Source: Botryococcus braunii
Lineage: Eukaryota > Chlorophyta > Trebouxiophyceae
Assembly (NCBI GenBank): GCA_002005505.1
Contig: KV908452.1
Span: 95,001 to 127,500 of the forward strand
Direction of reading: 5' to 3'
Length of the DNA: 32,500 nt
Program-made: the position numbers and the translations under genes
Notes under the pieces: model-generated
Seen by the model: only the letters and a program-made list of their open reading frames with translations
Database searches by the model: none
Told to the model about the DNA's origin: nothing
Part shown: positions 8,940-20,488 of the stretch, in pieces
How the letters are laid out: every line of letters starts with the position of its first letter
How positions within the stretch are numbered: the stretch's first letter is position 1

Positions 8940-10886
8940 CAGGTGAGGGGGTGTCAATGGGAGATTTAGAGGTTGGAGAACCTGACTGGAGGGAGGCAGG
9001 CTGGGCAGAAGCAGCAGGGCAGCATTCTGGGACTGGCAGTGAGCAGGGGCATGCGCCACAAGATACCAGATGCGCAGCAGGGCTTACCAGGGGCCTACCA
9101 AAGATAGATGTTGAATGGGAAGAAGTGAAGCATGCTTTAAGAGCGTGGCAGGAGGAAGGCGTGACTGCAGATGAAGGGCCTGAGCTAGGAACTCCACGCC
9201 TACTAGCGCAGGAGTGGGACAGGGCTTTAAAAGACGAAGAATTTGTGGCAGGGGTACCCAATAGTCGGCTAAAGGCCTGGGAGAGGTATTTCGTGTGGGC
9301 ACAAGGGCAGGCGCCTTTGACTGCTGAACAGCAGAAAGTGCTGAACTGGCTAAGACATGGGGTCAAACTCGAATGGGTAGGGGTAGACTCCAAGACACAG
9401 TCGGAACATCCAAGGTATCAAGATAGGAAACAGCAAGTGGTAGAATTAGTAAAGACCACGCTGCCAGGGCAAGGGCAAAGGATCCGAGAGCTGCTGAAGG
9501 GAGACAGGCCTGGGGAGGTACAGTTTGCCAATAGAAAATCGGTTGAGCTGCATGCAGAGTTTGTCAGGACGTCTTTAGAAGACTTACTGCACACAGGGGC
9601 ATTAATGGAAGTCATAGGCGACAAGGTACAGGTGTGCAGTGGGCTAGGGGTGGTGGCAAACAGAAAGGGCAAGTTGCGGCTTATTCTGGACGCTAGGTAT
9701 ATTAACCTGTTTGATAAATATGTCAGTTTCACGTTTGAAAAACTGACTGACGTGCCACAGTATGCCAGGCCAGGAGACAGGCTGTGTCTCACAGATTTTA
9801 AAGCAGGTTACCATCATTTTCGGGTGCATAAGGAGGATCAGAAGTACCTGGGTTTGAGTTTTCAAGGAAAATTTTTTGTGTTTACTGTGTTACCATTTGG
9901 TTTGTCCTATGCATGCAGAACCTACACAAGGTTCATGCTACAGGTGTATGCTCCTCTCAGGGAGAGAGGCCTAAGGATGATCACGTTTGTGGATGATGCG
10001 ATATTCCTGACTGCTAGTCGCATGCAGGGGTGGATGGGCATGAGGGCACTGCTGTTGCTGTTAACGTGTCTGGGTTTTTGCTTGTCCAGGGGAAAGTGTG
10101 TGTCTGAACCAGCCAAGAAAGGGCAGTATCTTGGCTTGATAGTGGACTTAGAGGAACACGCGTTCCAGGTGCCCCAGGACAAAGCAGATTTCATTTTGGA
10201 GGAAATAGGCAAGGTTAGGACAGCTGGGGGTACCAAGAGGGACATGGCAAGGTTGGCAGGCATGTTAGTGAGTGTGGCCCCTGCGGTACGGCTAGCCCCC
10301 TTGTACATCAGGAGGTTGTTTCAAGCCATGGGGGAGCTCGGAGAATGGGGAGAGAGCTTGATAGAGGAGTTAGCAGCGTTAACGGAAGAAGATTTGCTAT
10401 ATTGGGTGGAGGCGTTAGAAAGGCAGAAGGGCAAGCCGTGGAGGCAGGAGGGACCATTCTTCGTGTGCTATGGGGATGCATCTGCTAGGGGTTATGGGGG
10501 ATTCTCAGAAGAGCTGCTGCTGCAACCCATGCAGGAGAGTTTCACAGCAGAGGAACATGAGCTCATGAGCAAGGGGACACTGTCTTCTTGTCATAGGGAG
10601 GTGAAGAATATATGTCTACTGGTCAGGACATGCATTAGAGCCAACACGGACAAGCTGCGGGGGGCGGTGCTGTTGGTATTCTGTGACAATCAAGGTGCAG
10701 TGTCTAATGTGAATAGCATGAATGGTAAGACTCACACCCTCAAAGAGCTAAGGCTGATGTTTGAGGCTGCAGCTGAGGTAGGGGTGGAAGTGAGGGCCCA
10801 GTGGGTGCCAAGGGACACTCCTGAAATCCAGGTGGCTGACCTGCTGTCTAGGTGTGATGATGCAGGTGACTTTGCACTAAATTGGG
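8936..10886 (+). CDS. Pol: reverse transcriptase and RNase H (DIRS type), exon 1
   Basis: This gene copies element RNA into DNA and degrades the RNA strand. Numbering from the ATG at 8936, RT motif A is LTDFKAGYHH (about residues 285-295), motif B is LPFGLS (about 319-324), and the catalytic motif C is ITFVDDAIF (about 350-358), an FVDD variant of YxDD. CVSEPAKKGQYLGLIVD follows as the D/E region. RNase H follows with acidic residues in CYGDASARGYGG (about 514), a conserved Glu in SCHREVKNICL, FCDNQGAVSNVN (about 582) and VADLLSR (about 633). Unspliced, the frame stops at a TAG at 10898. I infer that the exon ends at 10886, at G/GTATAT, because the frame resumes with conserved-looking sequence after 10949. 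No aspartic protease or DDE integrase is present, as expected for DIRS elements. Confidence 0.93.
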
Positions 10887-10949
10887 GTATATACACGTAG
10901 ATATGTAAGACGGGTCTGCCATAAGGAGGCATATGGGGTTTTCCCACAG
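10887..10949 (+). other. Inferred 63-bp pol intron
   Basis: It starts GTATAT and ends TTTTCCCACAG. Removing it joins ...FALNWG to DCFAGTVDKFHQV in the same frame and bypasses the in-frame TAG at 10898. DIRS-like elements commonly carry spliceosomal introns in their ORFs. Confidence 0.65.
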
Positions 10950-11404
10950 GGGATTGCTTTGCAGGAACAGTAGACAAGTTCCACCAGGTGAAAAGATATT
11001 TTACAAGGTACCCTGCTGCAGAGGGTATGGGGGCAGACGCACTGGTCATGCCCTGGAGTCTACTAGACCCCACAGATGGCACACCTCTGCTGTGGGTATT
11101 CCCACCCAGAGAGTGCCTCAGGGAGGTAATAGCCAAAGTAGCACAAGAAAGAAAAAACTGCATACTGGTGGTATGCAATAGACCAGCCAAGTGGAAGACT
11201 TAGCTGCTCCATTTGCCAGTCAGGGCAGAAACGACGGTTCCCCCCAGGAAGCACATGTTTGTGTTAGGTTCTCGTTTCCCACCTCACATGCTGCAGGATG
11301 GAGACTATCAGTGTCACCTGACTTGCAGCTTGATATTATTTGAGAAGCCCAGAAGGCCAGCCTCTGTCACAGGGGCCAAGCGTAAAAGGGCAGTCACAGG
11401 CTGA
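10950..11404 (+). CDS. Pol 3' exon with an in-frame TAG
   Basis: Same frame as RT/RNase H after the inferred intron. It reads DCFAGTVDKFHQVKRYFTRY, then PLLWVFPPRECLREVIAKVA and ILVVCNRPAKW. The 'FPP..L..V..K......ILVV...P..W' pattern is typical of the segment downstream of RNase H in DIRS-group pol. A TAG at 11201-11203 interrupts the frame, yet the same frame continues open to a TGA at 11402-11404 with a basic tail (GAKRKRAVTG). I read the TAG as a probable CAG-to-TAG mutation, or a short natural terminus. The end lies only 5 bp from the stop of the opposing recombinase gene. Confidence 0.6.
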
Positions 11405-11409
11405 GCACG

Positions 11410-12836
11410 TCAGGTTAGGCGAACCTTTTTGTTAGGACGTTTCCCCTTAGGCAGCTTAGGGGGCAAGTGACGGGTTGGGTCGATGTAGCGTTTGGTCACG
11501 CTGGGCGTTTTGATTTGAGCGAGGCGGCCCAAAGCCTCCAGAGTCTGACCTTGCTGGTCGTGATGCTGGAGGGAGCCTCGCCTGCTCCCATGCAAGGTGG
11601 CGTGGTAGGGTATGTTGGCAGCTGTAAAATGGAAGTCGATGTCTTCTTCGAAGGCAGCCACGCTGAGGCTGCGCTCTATGAAATGGTCCTTATTGGAGGA
11701 CAATGGGCGGCAAAGAAACTGGGTGACGGGGTGACCCAGTGCGGCAGATTGGACCAGCAAGGCATGGAGACGCTGGATGGGGCGGAGGGGGCCATCTTTG
11801 CGAGTGATGATCATCACCTCAGGGTGCAGGTTGTGCTTGATTTCAAGGGCCTTGAATAAGACAACCCCACCGAGAGGAATTTGCAAGGAGGGGTACAAGC
11901 TGGGGCCAGCAGGCGTCCCTGCACCAGCTGACAAACTGTCAGCATGTAGGGGAAAGGGGCATAAAGAGAGAGAGAGGACAGGACCTGGCAGAGACCCAGG
12001 TGGGGACAGGAGGAGTGGCTGACACAGTGGGTGGGGACATACCAGAGGCCAGCCACAAGTCATCCAAGCACCAAGAGACGGCAGTGGCCCCACGTGAGCA
12101 GGTCTCCCACAAAATTGTCATGGTGAAGGCATCTCGGTGCAGGCGGAGCAAGGGGACGCCGGTGGTGGTGTTTATGCGAGTATCCAAGCGTGCCATGACT
12201 TGATGCAGGTCTAACAAGCTCCAGGGATGAGCTGACTGGGGATTGTAGCCCAAGTGGGCCAGCCAGCGGGTGTAGCCAGTGGCCCATTCTGCCACGTCTA
12301 AAGAACGCACAGGATTGTCTGCAACGTATAATTTGTACATCACTTACACGTTTACAAAACGGTTACACGTTTAGTCAAATCCATGCACATAGTTTTCATC
12401 ATGTAGCAAGGCTTGATGCAAGTATTTGTGACACTGACAGCTTACCTTGACCACCGAGAGGGTCCCAGTTGCCATGGGTGGTGGCATAGCGGTCAAACTC
12501 AGTGGCCAGGAAAGACAACAGGCAGCGCATGCTAACAGGCGCAGCAAGGTCCAAGCCTTGATGCTTATGTCTACCGCAGGTGGTAGCCCACAATGCCATG
12601 TAGACTTTGATGTCTTGAGGAGTCCCTTGTAGGGCATGGCGGCCAGTGTCACTCATGAACTCACAGAATTTATCGAAGGCACTGATCTTCTTCTGCATGG
12701 TCGCCCCCTTGACTGCTAGCAGCTGGATGGAGTTGGCCCGGGCGAGCCACTGGAAGTACTTGTCAGCAGCTGTAGCACTCAGGGGGGGGCCAGTGTGGCA
12801 AGGGATTTGGCGACCCAGGAGCAAGGTGTCAGCCAT
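11410..12836 (-). CDS. Tyrosine recombinase (YR integrase), three exons
   Basis: This gene would insert the circular DNA copy by site-specific-type strand exchange. Exons on the minus strand are 12836-12446, 12318-12043 and 11918-11410. The introns (127 and 124 bp) have GTAAGC...TTGCAG and GTATGT...GTGCAG borders and phases that join to a 391-residue protein. I chose the first in-frame ATG at 12836; the frame is open further upstream to a TAG near 12903-12905. The N-terminal part (FQWLARANSIQLLAVKGATM) resembles a SAM-like core-binding domain. Catalytic-domain matches are the first Arg in ETCSRGATAVSWCLDDL (about residue 205), box II HGSRRG (about 332-337), and LGRLAQIKTPSVTKRYID with the presumed nucleophile Tyr near 367. 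The C-terminus is Lys-rich. It converges tail to tail with pol. Confidence 0.85.
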
Positions 12837-12940
12837 GCCTAGGAGTCCTGGGGACCCTATGATGGCTGCCAAGGGTGATCCTGCATGCTGCAGGACAGCC
12901 AGCTAGTCAGCAGGCTGCCAGTTGGGGGAACTGGGAAGGT

Positions 12941-13071
12941 GGATGGTCTGGTGGAAAATTACTCACCAGCTTAGGGTTCCCAAGCCCTAATACCACCATA
13001 TAAAGGTCAGTCAACCGGGAGTAAACCCAAATGGTGTAAGCGGATTGGCACGCAAAAGGTTCGTGGGAAAT
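12941..13071 (+). repeat. Split direct repeat B1
   Basis: 131 bp from GGATGGTCTGG to GTGGGAAAT, repeated at 13330-13460 with a single difference by eye (CCCTAATACC versus CCCTGATACC). Its end overlaps the start of A2 by AAAT (13068-13071), which is the reconstituted circle-junction sequence. It also lies upstream of the minus-strand recombinase gene and may carry that promoter. Confidence 0.95.
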
Positions 13072-13314
13072 TCCATTGCCACGGGAGGGCTAGTAAACCC
13101 CCAGAAGGATTGACTAAGGGCGAACAAGCACGTGACTCCAGATCACGAATGGACAATCAAAGATATTTCAGGTGAAACAACGGTGGAACAGGCTCGTTGA
13201 TGTAGAAAACCAAAGGAAAGAATTCAAACAAGCAACTGAGGAAACCATTAGGTGGGTCCCTCCCTCTTGACTGATATACCGGGGGGACGGGTGGCTCTAC
13301 GCACCTTCATTGGT
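13068..13314 (+). repeat. Split direct repeat A2
   Basis: Second copy of the 247-bp A repeat of the left end, lying between B1 and B2. A 15-bp CCCGCCCGCCCACCC spacer (13315-13329) separates it from B2. Confidence 0.95.
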
Positions 13315-13329
13315 CCCGCCCGCCCACCC

Positions 13330-13460
13330 GGATGGTCTGGTGGAAAATTACTCACCAGCTTAGGGTTCCCAAGCCCTGATACCACCATATAAAGGTCAGT
13401 CAACCGGGAGTAAACCCAAATGGTGTAAGCGGATTGGCACGCAAAAGGTTCGTGGGAAAT
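13330..13460 (+). repeat. Split direct repeat B2 (right end of element)
   Basis: Second B copy and right boundary. It ends GGGAAAT and flanking DNA continues CCCTCATCACTG. The AAAT shared by the left end, the B1/A2 junction and this end marks the probable crossover site. Confidence 0.95.
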
Positions 13461-14291
13461 CCCTCATCACTGATGCGATATTGCCGCACGTGGCCCCTTC
13501 TCAACCCGGGAAACGTTTTGGATGCACGTCCATCAGACAAGCTTTACTACTACATCTTGCGCAGGGAACTCCAAGCGGCTGTAAGGGGCTTCTCCTCTTG
13601 GTGTTTTCACTGGTCGTCAAAGTCTGAATGCCACAGGCCGTGTCGTGAACCTCATATGTAATGCGGATGTTCCTCGTGTTGGATAGTAACACGAGGAAGC
13701 CTACAAGATTGCGCTTTGACCTGGCAAGGATTTAGCAGAGAGTTTGTTTATTACCATATTTCAACGCAAGTGATCATTTGCGGCATCCAGTACTATGTTC
13801 CGCCGTCACGATCGTGCTAACCATCAGCAGCACTGGGTGCATTCGATCGTGCAGTGAGACTGCTTGCACATTGCAATCTATTCTTAAATATGATAGAACG
13901 CATACTGCCGTTTCCTGACCCTCTCGTGGAACAGGTTCGCCCGCAGAAGACGAGAGGCGGTTGTGTTTGAGAATGTGATGTCCTGAAAATAATAAATCAA
14001 GATTAAACTTAATGCTGCCGCAGGACTTCAAGATCACTTACCACAAACGGAGGATTCTCTTGGATTTATGCGTGTAAGCCGTAAGATCAAACTCGTCTTG
14101 CAAGGGAAAGCCTTGGGTTTGTTTCGCTTCAAAGAGGGTGCCATTACAGAAAGGCGCAAACTCAGTGGGTTATGTTGGGCAGGGCTCTATTTGCGATTAT
14201 TCTTTTACCCAACAGCTACACATGGGAGTCCATTCCGGTGGAGAAGGTGTACATAATAGTCTGTGTCATTGAGATTCAGGTCAGTCTTTGG
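13461..14291. other. Right flank of the retrotransposon, no gene seen
   Basis: No gene is recognised. A short hairpin with an 11-bp stem (TTCCTCGTGTT/AACACGAGGAA) lies at about 13669-13697. Frames at 13434-13661, 13774-14037 and 14068-14256 have no motif. Confidence 0.5.
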
Positions 14292-14377
14292 CCCTAGTCG
14301 ACTGTTCAGACCTTAGTCGACTGTTCAGACCCTAGTCGACTGTTCAGACCCCAGTCGACTGTTCAGACCCTAGTCGG
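14292..14377. repeat. 19-bp tandem repeat, 4.5 copies
   Basis: The unit CCCTAGTCGACTGTTCAGA starts at 14292, 14311, 14330 and 14349, with a partial copy at 14368. Each full unit contains the palindrome AGTCGACT. Variation is limited to one or two bases near the unit start. Confidence 0.95.
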
Positions 14378-15209
14378 CCTTAGTCCCATTCATATTCTAT
14401 ATAGACGTCAGCCATGCACATCCTTAAGATGTGGACCACAAGCAAACTTCACACTGTAGGACGATTGGGAAAGCATCACTTGTTCAGGCGAGGAACTTGC
14501 AGGCAGCAATTTGCCTGGATATTCATTATGCCTCATCTCTAAATGAGGGGCTTGTGCCTTGTGCCGTCATAATGGGAGAGGAATCCATGTTCTTCCTATG
14601 AACGATCATGTCCCAGCGCATGCACATTGGAGATTCCACACCCTGCAATGTGTGGTTTACCATAAGAAGCGCATTGCAGAATTCACATTCTTTCAGGGGT
14701 TTTTAAAACGGGTTCAGACAAGGAGGATCTGCAAGGCAGAATTTGGCCTACACATATTCATAATGCACCTCCTCGATGAATCAAACATTGGGGCCTGTGG
14801 CTTGTGGCTTCATGTTGGGATACCTGTATATTATCTCGACCCCACATTTGCATGCACATCACAGATTCCACAAGTCTGTCACCTCTGGCTTCAGGTTTAG
14901 GGATCCACATCACAAGGCAAAAAGAAGTATGATAGGGCGTGAGAGAAAACGACTAAGGTTGTTTCAAAAGAATAAGAAAGGAATAGAAATTCTTCTGATC
15001 AAAATTAAAAAATTTCGTGTTGGGATTCCAGCCTAACATCTTGTTGTTCTGTAACTTGACACAGTGCATGCTCATCACAGATTCAGGGTTGGGATTCCGC
15101 AGTATGTAACAGGTCGTTTACATCAAGAAGCACAATGCCAACATCACATTCTGCAATTTGTGTATCTGTGTGTGGTTTCACTTACTACCATGTTGCGGAT
15201 GTTGTTTTC
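14378..15209. other. No recognisable gene
   Basis: Open frames at 14559-14900 and 14776-15036 (+) overlap and show no family. Loosely repeated words (CACAGATTC, GTTGGGATTCC, CATGCACAT) suggest old, diverged tandem sequence. Confidence 0.5.
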
Positions 15210-15545
15210 ACTTTTGTTTTCTGCCATTCTGCCACATGTGCACTTCACAAAAGCCAGACAAAGCACACGTAAATTCACAAGACTTGCGACGGGGCTTTTG
15301 TGAAGACGTACGTGGGCTTGTCTTTCTGACACACATACAGTCACAAGACTTAGGATGGGGCTTTTGTGAAGACCTACATTTGCTTGTCTTTCTGCCACAT
15401 GTGAAGACGTTCTTTTGTGAAGACGTACGTGTGCTTGTCGTACGTAAAGACGTACGTACTTTTGTGAAGACGTACGGCTTTTCTGAAGAGGTACGTGTGC
15501 TTGTCTTTCTGCCACATGTGTACTTCACAAGACAAAGCACACATG
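15210..15545. repeat. Mosaic of short direct and inverted repeats
   Basis: The words CTTTTGTGAAGACGTACGT, CTTGTCTTTCTGCCACATGTG and CACAAGACTT recur many times with irregular spacing of about 30-70 bp. The recurring GAAGACGTACG carries the palindrome CGTACG. Open frames on both strands (15158-15595 + and 15144-15515 -) follow from the repeat having few stops. Confidence 0.85.
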
Positions 15546-15759
15546 AAACGTACATTCACACTGCTATCATTCTGCCGCACATGCTTTTCTCATAAACCAC
15601 TCTGGAAAAGTGACGTTTGTACAAATCCGAAATCACGAGCCGAAAGCACAATGATCAGTCAAATGTATAGTTAAGTCCCTTCTTTTGAAAGTACGGTTCA
15701 CGTGTACTATCGTAACTAAGGAGGTCTTTGAAGACGCTGACAGACTTGTCTGTGGGGGC

Positions 15760-16345
15760 TGCAGATCATTGCCTGCATTTTTCATCCCAGTACGTCCTGA
15801 AGCTGCTTCCCCAACCTATGCAGATCATTACAGATCATCACCTCCAAATTTTACAACATTTGCAGATAATTACCATTTACCTGCATATTTCATTTACATT
15901 TGTTCATCACCTGATCAAATGCTCATCACCTACATAGTCCATTGACATGTGCAGATCATTGCCTGATACAATTATCATTACCTGATAAAGGAATCGTTAC
16001 CTGCAATATTTCATGAACATCTGCAGATCATGGCCTGCATATGTTATCCCTGTATGTAGTGAGTCTGCTTTTCCAACATGTGCAGATCATTACAGATCAT
16101 TTCCTGCATACTTCATAACATTTGCAGATAATTCCCATTTGCCTGTATAATTCGTTAAATTTTGATCATCACCTGATCGAATGATTATTACCTGCACACT
16201 TCAATAACATTTGCAGATCAGGACCTGATCAAATGATCATCACCTACACAGTTCATTAACACGTGCAGATCACTACCTGATCAACTGATCATTACCTGAT
16301 CAAATGATTATTACCTGCACACTTCAATAACAGTTGCAGATCATT
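15760..16345. repeat. Diverged ~60-bp tandem repeat rich in TGATCA
   Basis: TGCAGATCATT(A/G)CC, CCTGATCAAATGATCATCACC and TTCA(T/A)(T/A)AACA recur through about 590 bp with a period near 60 bp. The units contain the self-complementary CTGATCA and ATGATCAT. No coding potential is visible. Confidence 0.85.
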
Positions 16346-16535
16346 GCGGGCATCTGTCAGTACCTCCTAAACCTGCTTCCCCAAAGTATGCCTTCCCTAT
16401 GCGTTCTGGCTTGCAGCTGGGCGCGCAAGACAATCAATAGCACTTGGCCAACCAACATTTCAGGGGAAGGGGGGCAGAAAACCCCTCCGATATGGAGTAA
16501 CATAACCCTAGCTTCATACAAATAAACCCATGGGT

Positions 16536-16655
16536 CATGCAGCAACTTAACCCCAATATCAGAATTCCCTAGTTATGAAGTAGCTTAACCCCAGTTTCAG
16601 AAGAGTGACCCCTATGTATGAAGTAACTTAACCCCATCCTCAGAAACTTGACAGG
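16536..16655. repeat. Short tandem repeat, three diverged copies (~45-50 bp)
   Basis: The phrase ATGAAGTA(G/A)CTTAACCCCA...TCAGAA appears three times, the first starting ATGCAGCAACTTAACCCC. Confidence 0.85.
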
Positions 16656-16720
16656 CCTAACATTTAGGACTCCCCTTTTGTTTCTCCCATTTTGATTTGT
16701 TTTACTTTTATTTTGTTGTT

Positions 16721-16757
16721 TTTTTTTTTTTTTTTTTTTTGGGGGGGGGGGGGGGGG
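16721..16757. repeat. Poly-T then poly-G run
   Basis: About 20 T residues are followed by 17 G residues, just upstream of the first exon-edge copy of the host gene. Confidence 0.95.
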
Positions 16758-16775
16758 CTTTCTTTAGATATGTCA

Positions 16776-16873
16776 TCTAGGGTGGGACAAATCCGTGGTG
16801 CAGGCTACCCTCTGGAGCGGCTGGGTGTGAGTAGGTCACTGAATGGCATTTACCTCCACGCACACTCCACCCC

Positions 16874-16949
<76 letters not shown>

Positions 16950-17005
16950 CGTGCGTGCGTGTGCGTGTGCCTGTGCATGTGGCTGTGCGTGTGCTTGTGC
17001 GTGTG

Positions 17006-17042
<37 letters not shown>

Positions 17043-17179
17043 ACGCGCGTGTGCATGTGCGTGCGTGCAGAATCTGGTTGAGTGGCCAATTCGTGGGCGC
17101 AGGGTACCCTCTGGGGCAGCTGGGTGTGATGCTGGTGCTCCACTGAGTGGCATTTACCTTCACGCCCACTCCCCCCCCC

Positions 17180-17253
<74 letters not shown>

Positions 17254-17389
17254 AATCTGGGTGAGTGGCCAATTCGTGGGCCCAGGCTACCTTCTGTGGC
17301 GGCTCCATGTGATGCTGGTAGCCAGGATATTGACGTTCCTAGCCAGGGTATTGATGTTCGTGGTAGCCAGGATATTGATGTGGGCGCAG
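16776..17389 (+). repeat. Tandem copies of the 5' edge of exon 17390 with (GT)n
   Basis: The acceptor-plus-exon-start string ...GCAG/GCTACCCTCTG(T)GGCGG recurs at about 16802, 17100 and 17284, before the full version at 17390. Copies are separated by (GT)n tracts (about 16877-17070 and 17180-17250), a shared AGAATCTGG(T/G)TGAGTGGCCAA leader, and ACTGAATGGCATTTACC or ACTGAGTGGCATTTACC. The third copy also triplicates GGTAGCCAGGATATTGATG. Only the last copy continues into a long coherent reading frame. Confidence 0.8.
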
Positions 17390-17574
17390 GCTACCCTCTG
17401 TGGCGGTTCCGTGTGATGCTGGTAGCCAGGGTATTGATGTTCGTCTCCCTCTTATATAGCGGACGGGCGCACATCACAAAGTTCAGGGCGCCCACCTTCC
17501 GGGCGGCGGCTTCCTACACGCTCTTCGAGATTTCGCAAGGGAAAATGCCCTTCTTCTTCGCCACCATGTTTCAG
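17390..17574 (+). CDS. Unrecognised host gene, internal exon 1
   Basis: I do not recognise the family. The acceptor GGGCGCAG ends at 17389. The exon opens with GC completing a codon, then reads YPLWRFRVMLVARVLMFVSL, FRAAASYTLFEISQGK and MPFFFATMFQ, with hydrophobic stretches consistent with a membrane protein. The proposed donor is CAG/GTGGCC at 17574, which gives phase 0 into the next exon. The donor is weak, and the frame stays hydrophobic (VATPMSLIVL) up to the (GT)n at about 17617, so the exon may be longer. Upstream exons, including the start codon, are not identified. Confidence 0.45.
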
Positions 17575-17613
17575 GTGGCCACACCTATGTCTCTCATAGT
17601 GCTCATTTTGTGT

Positions 17614-18944
<1,331 letters not shown>

Positions 18945-19259
18945 ATATCCTTAACAGAGGGGCAGGTCCATGTCCACACAGCCCTTCTGGCCTTCTTGAT
19001 GTCCCAGGCCAAGGAGGAGTGCGGAATGATGGCGGACATGAACGACGACTTTGCGCTGTTCGCTCGCCAGCTGCAGCACAACTACCAGCTGTGGGAGGCC
19101 GGGGGCAGGGTCCCGGCCTGCCGGGACCTGTGCGTCAACCTGCTGGGTACCCCCTGGGGGAGCTGCACGGCGGTCTGCCGTGCGGCGCTCCCCCTCGTCT
19201 GGGGGATCTACGGGCGTCCCTGGTCCCACGCCTGCGTCGTGCACCGCATCCTCTATGGG
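18945..19259 (+). CDS. Unrecognised host gene, internal exon 2 (105 codons)
   Basis: The acceptor CTTCGCAG ends at 18944 and the donor is TATGGG/GTATGT (19259/19260), phase 0 at both ends. The exon reads ISLTEGQVHVHTALLAFLMS, AKEECGMMADMNDDFALFAR, QLQHNYQLWEAGGRVPACRD and ends VVHRILYG. It has a Cys-rich second half and a hydrophobic start. High GC, no internal stop, clear splice sites and repeated copies of its edges mark it as a real exon. I cannot assign a function. Confidence 0.6.
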
Positions 19260-20149
<890 letters not shown>

Positions 20150-20341
20150 GTGACGCTGGGTTACATCATTCCGCTGGTGGGGCTGTCGCTGAAGGAGATA
20201 ATGGAGCGGCACGAGTACGCGCGGCTCAAGGGCTTGCAGGTGGAGAATCTGGGAGCCAGCCTGGCGCTGGAGCTGCGGGTGGTGCTCAAGATGGTGGCCA
20301 CTAGCATCATAGCTGCTGCCGTGTGCTTCTGGGGCTTCTAA
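20150..20341 (+). CDS. Unrecognised host gene, terminal exon
   Basis: The acceptor GCCGGGTAG ends at 20149. The exon encodes VTLGYIIPLVGLSLKEIMER, then LKGLQVENLGASLALELRVV and MVATSIIAAAVCFWGF, and a TAA. The last ~30 residues form a likely transmembrane helix. Phase matches the donor at 19259. The same 63 codons are present on the minus strand at 31834-32025 with three amino-acid differences, so both copies have stayed open. Family unknown. Confidence 0.6.
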   Translation: MTLGYIIPLVGLSLKEIMERHEYARLKGLQVENLGASLALELRVVLKMVATSIIAAAVCFWGF

Positions 20342-20488
20342 AAGACTGCCCCTCCATTTTCTGCCACCATAAATTGAAGAAGATTGTAAATTCTGGCGTT
20401 TGAGACCTGGAGCAGATAGCGCTGCTCGTGACTGGCGGTGATAAGAAGGTTGTGTTTTTTTTATGTACATATGTATTGCATGCCGGTA

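Larger units (their letters stand above)
5130..13460 (+). mobile_element. Kangaroo/PAT-like DIRS retrotransposon (tyrosine-recombinase retroelement)
   Basis: The 8.33-kb element is bounded by split direct repeats in the order A1 (5130-5376), coding body, B1 (12941-13071), A2 (13068-13314), B2 (13330-13460). Seen directly: a DIRS-type reverse transcriptase/RNase H on the plus strand, a tyrosine recombinase gene on the minus strand, and no long terminal repeats or target duplication. Known of the family: PAT (nematode) and Kangaroo (Volvox carteri) elements have this A1...B1A2B2 termini pattern and integrate circular DNA through a lambda-integrase-like enzyme. As I recall, Kangaroo also has its recombinase in reverse orientation. 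High A1/A2 and B1/B2 identity suggests recent insertion. One in-frame TAG in pol and frame changes in gag leave it uncertain whether this copy is autonomous. Confidence 0.93.

Noticed and set aside
11201..11203. TAG read as glutamine (alternative nuclear code of some ulvophyte algae)
   Set aside because: Only one in-frame TAG matters once the intron is removed, and the long RT frame has none; a mutation is simpler.
10950..11404. A DAM-like methyltransferase domain, found in some DIRS elements
   Set aside because: No methyltransferase motif is visible in this exon; the sequence fits the segment that follows RNase H.
5130..13460. LTR retrotransposon
   Set aside because: There is no protease or DDE integrase, no TG...CA long terminal repeats and no target duplication; the recombinase and split repeats fit DIRS/PAT instead.
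13669..13697. Hairpin resembling a rho-independent terminator
   Set aside because: It has no U-tract, the context is eukaryotic and no gene ends there.
14292..14377. CRISPR-like array
   Set aside because: The 19-bp units are contiguous without spacers, and the DNA is eukaryotic.
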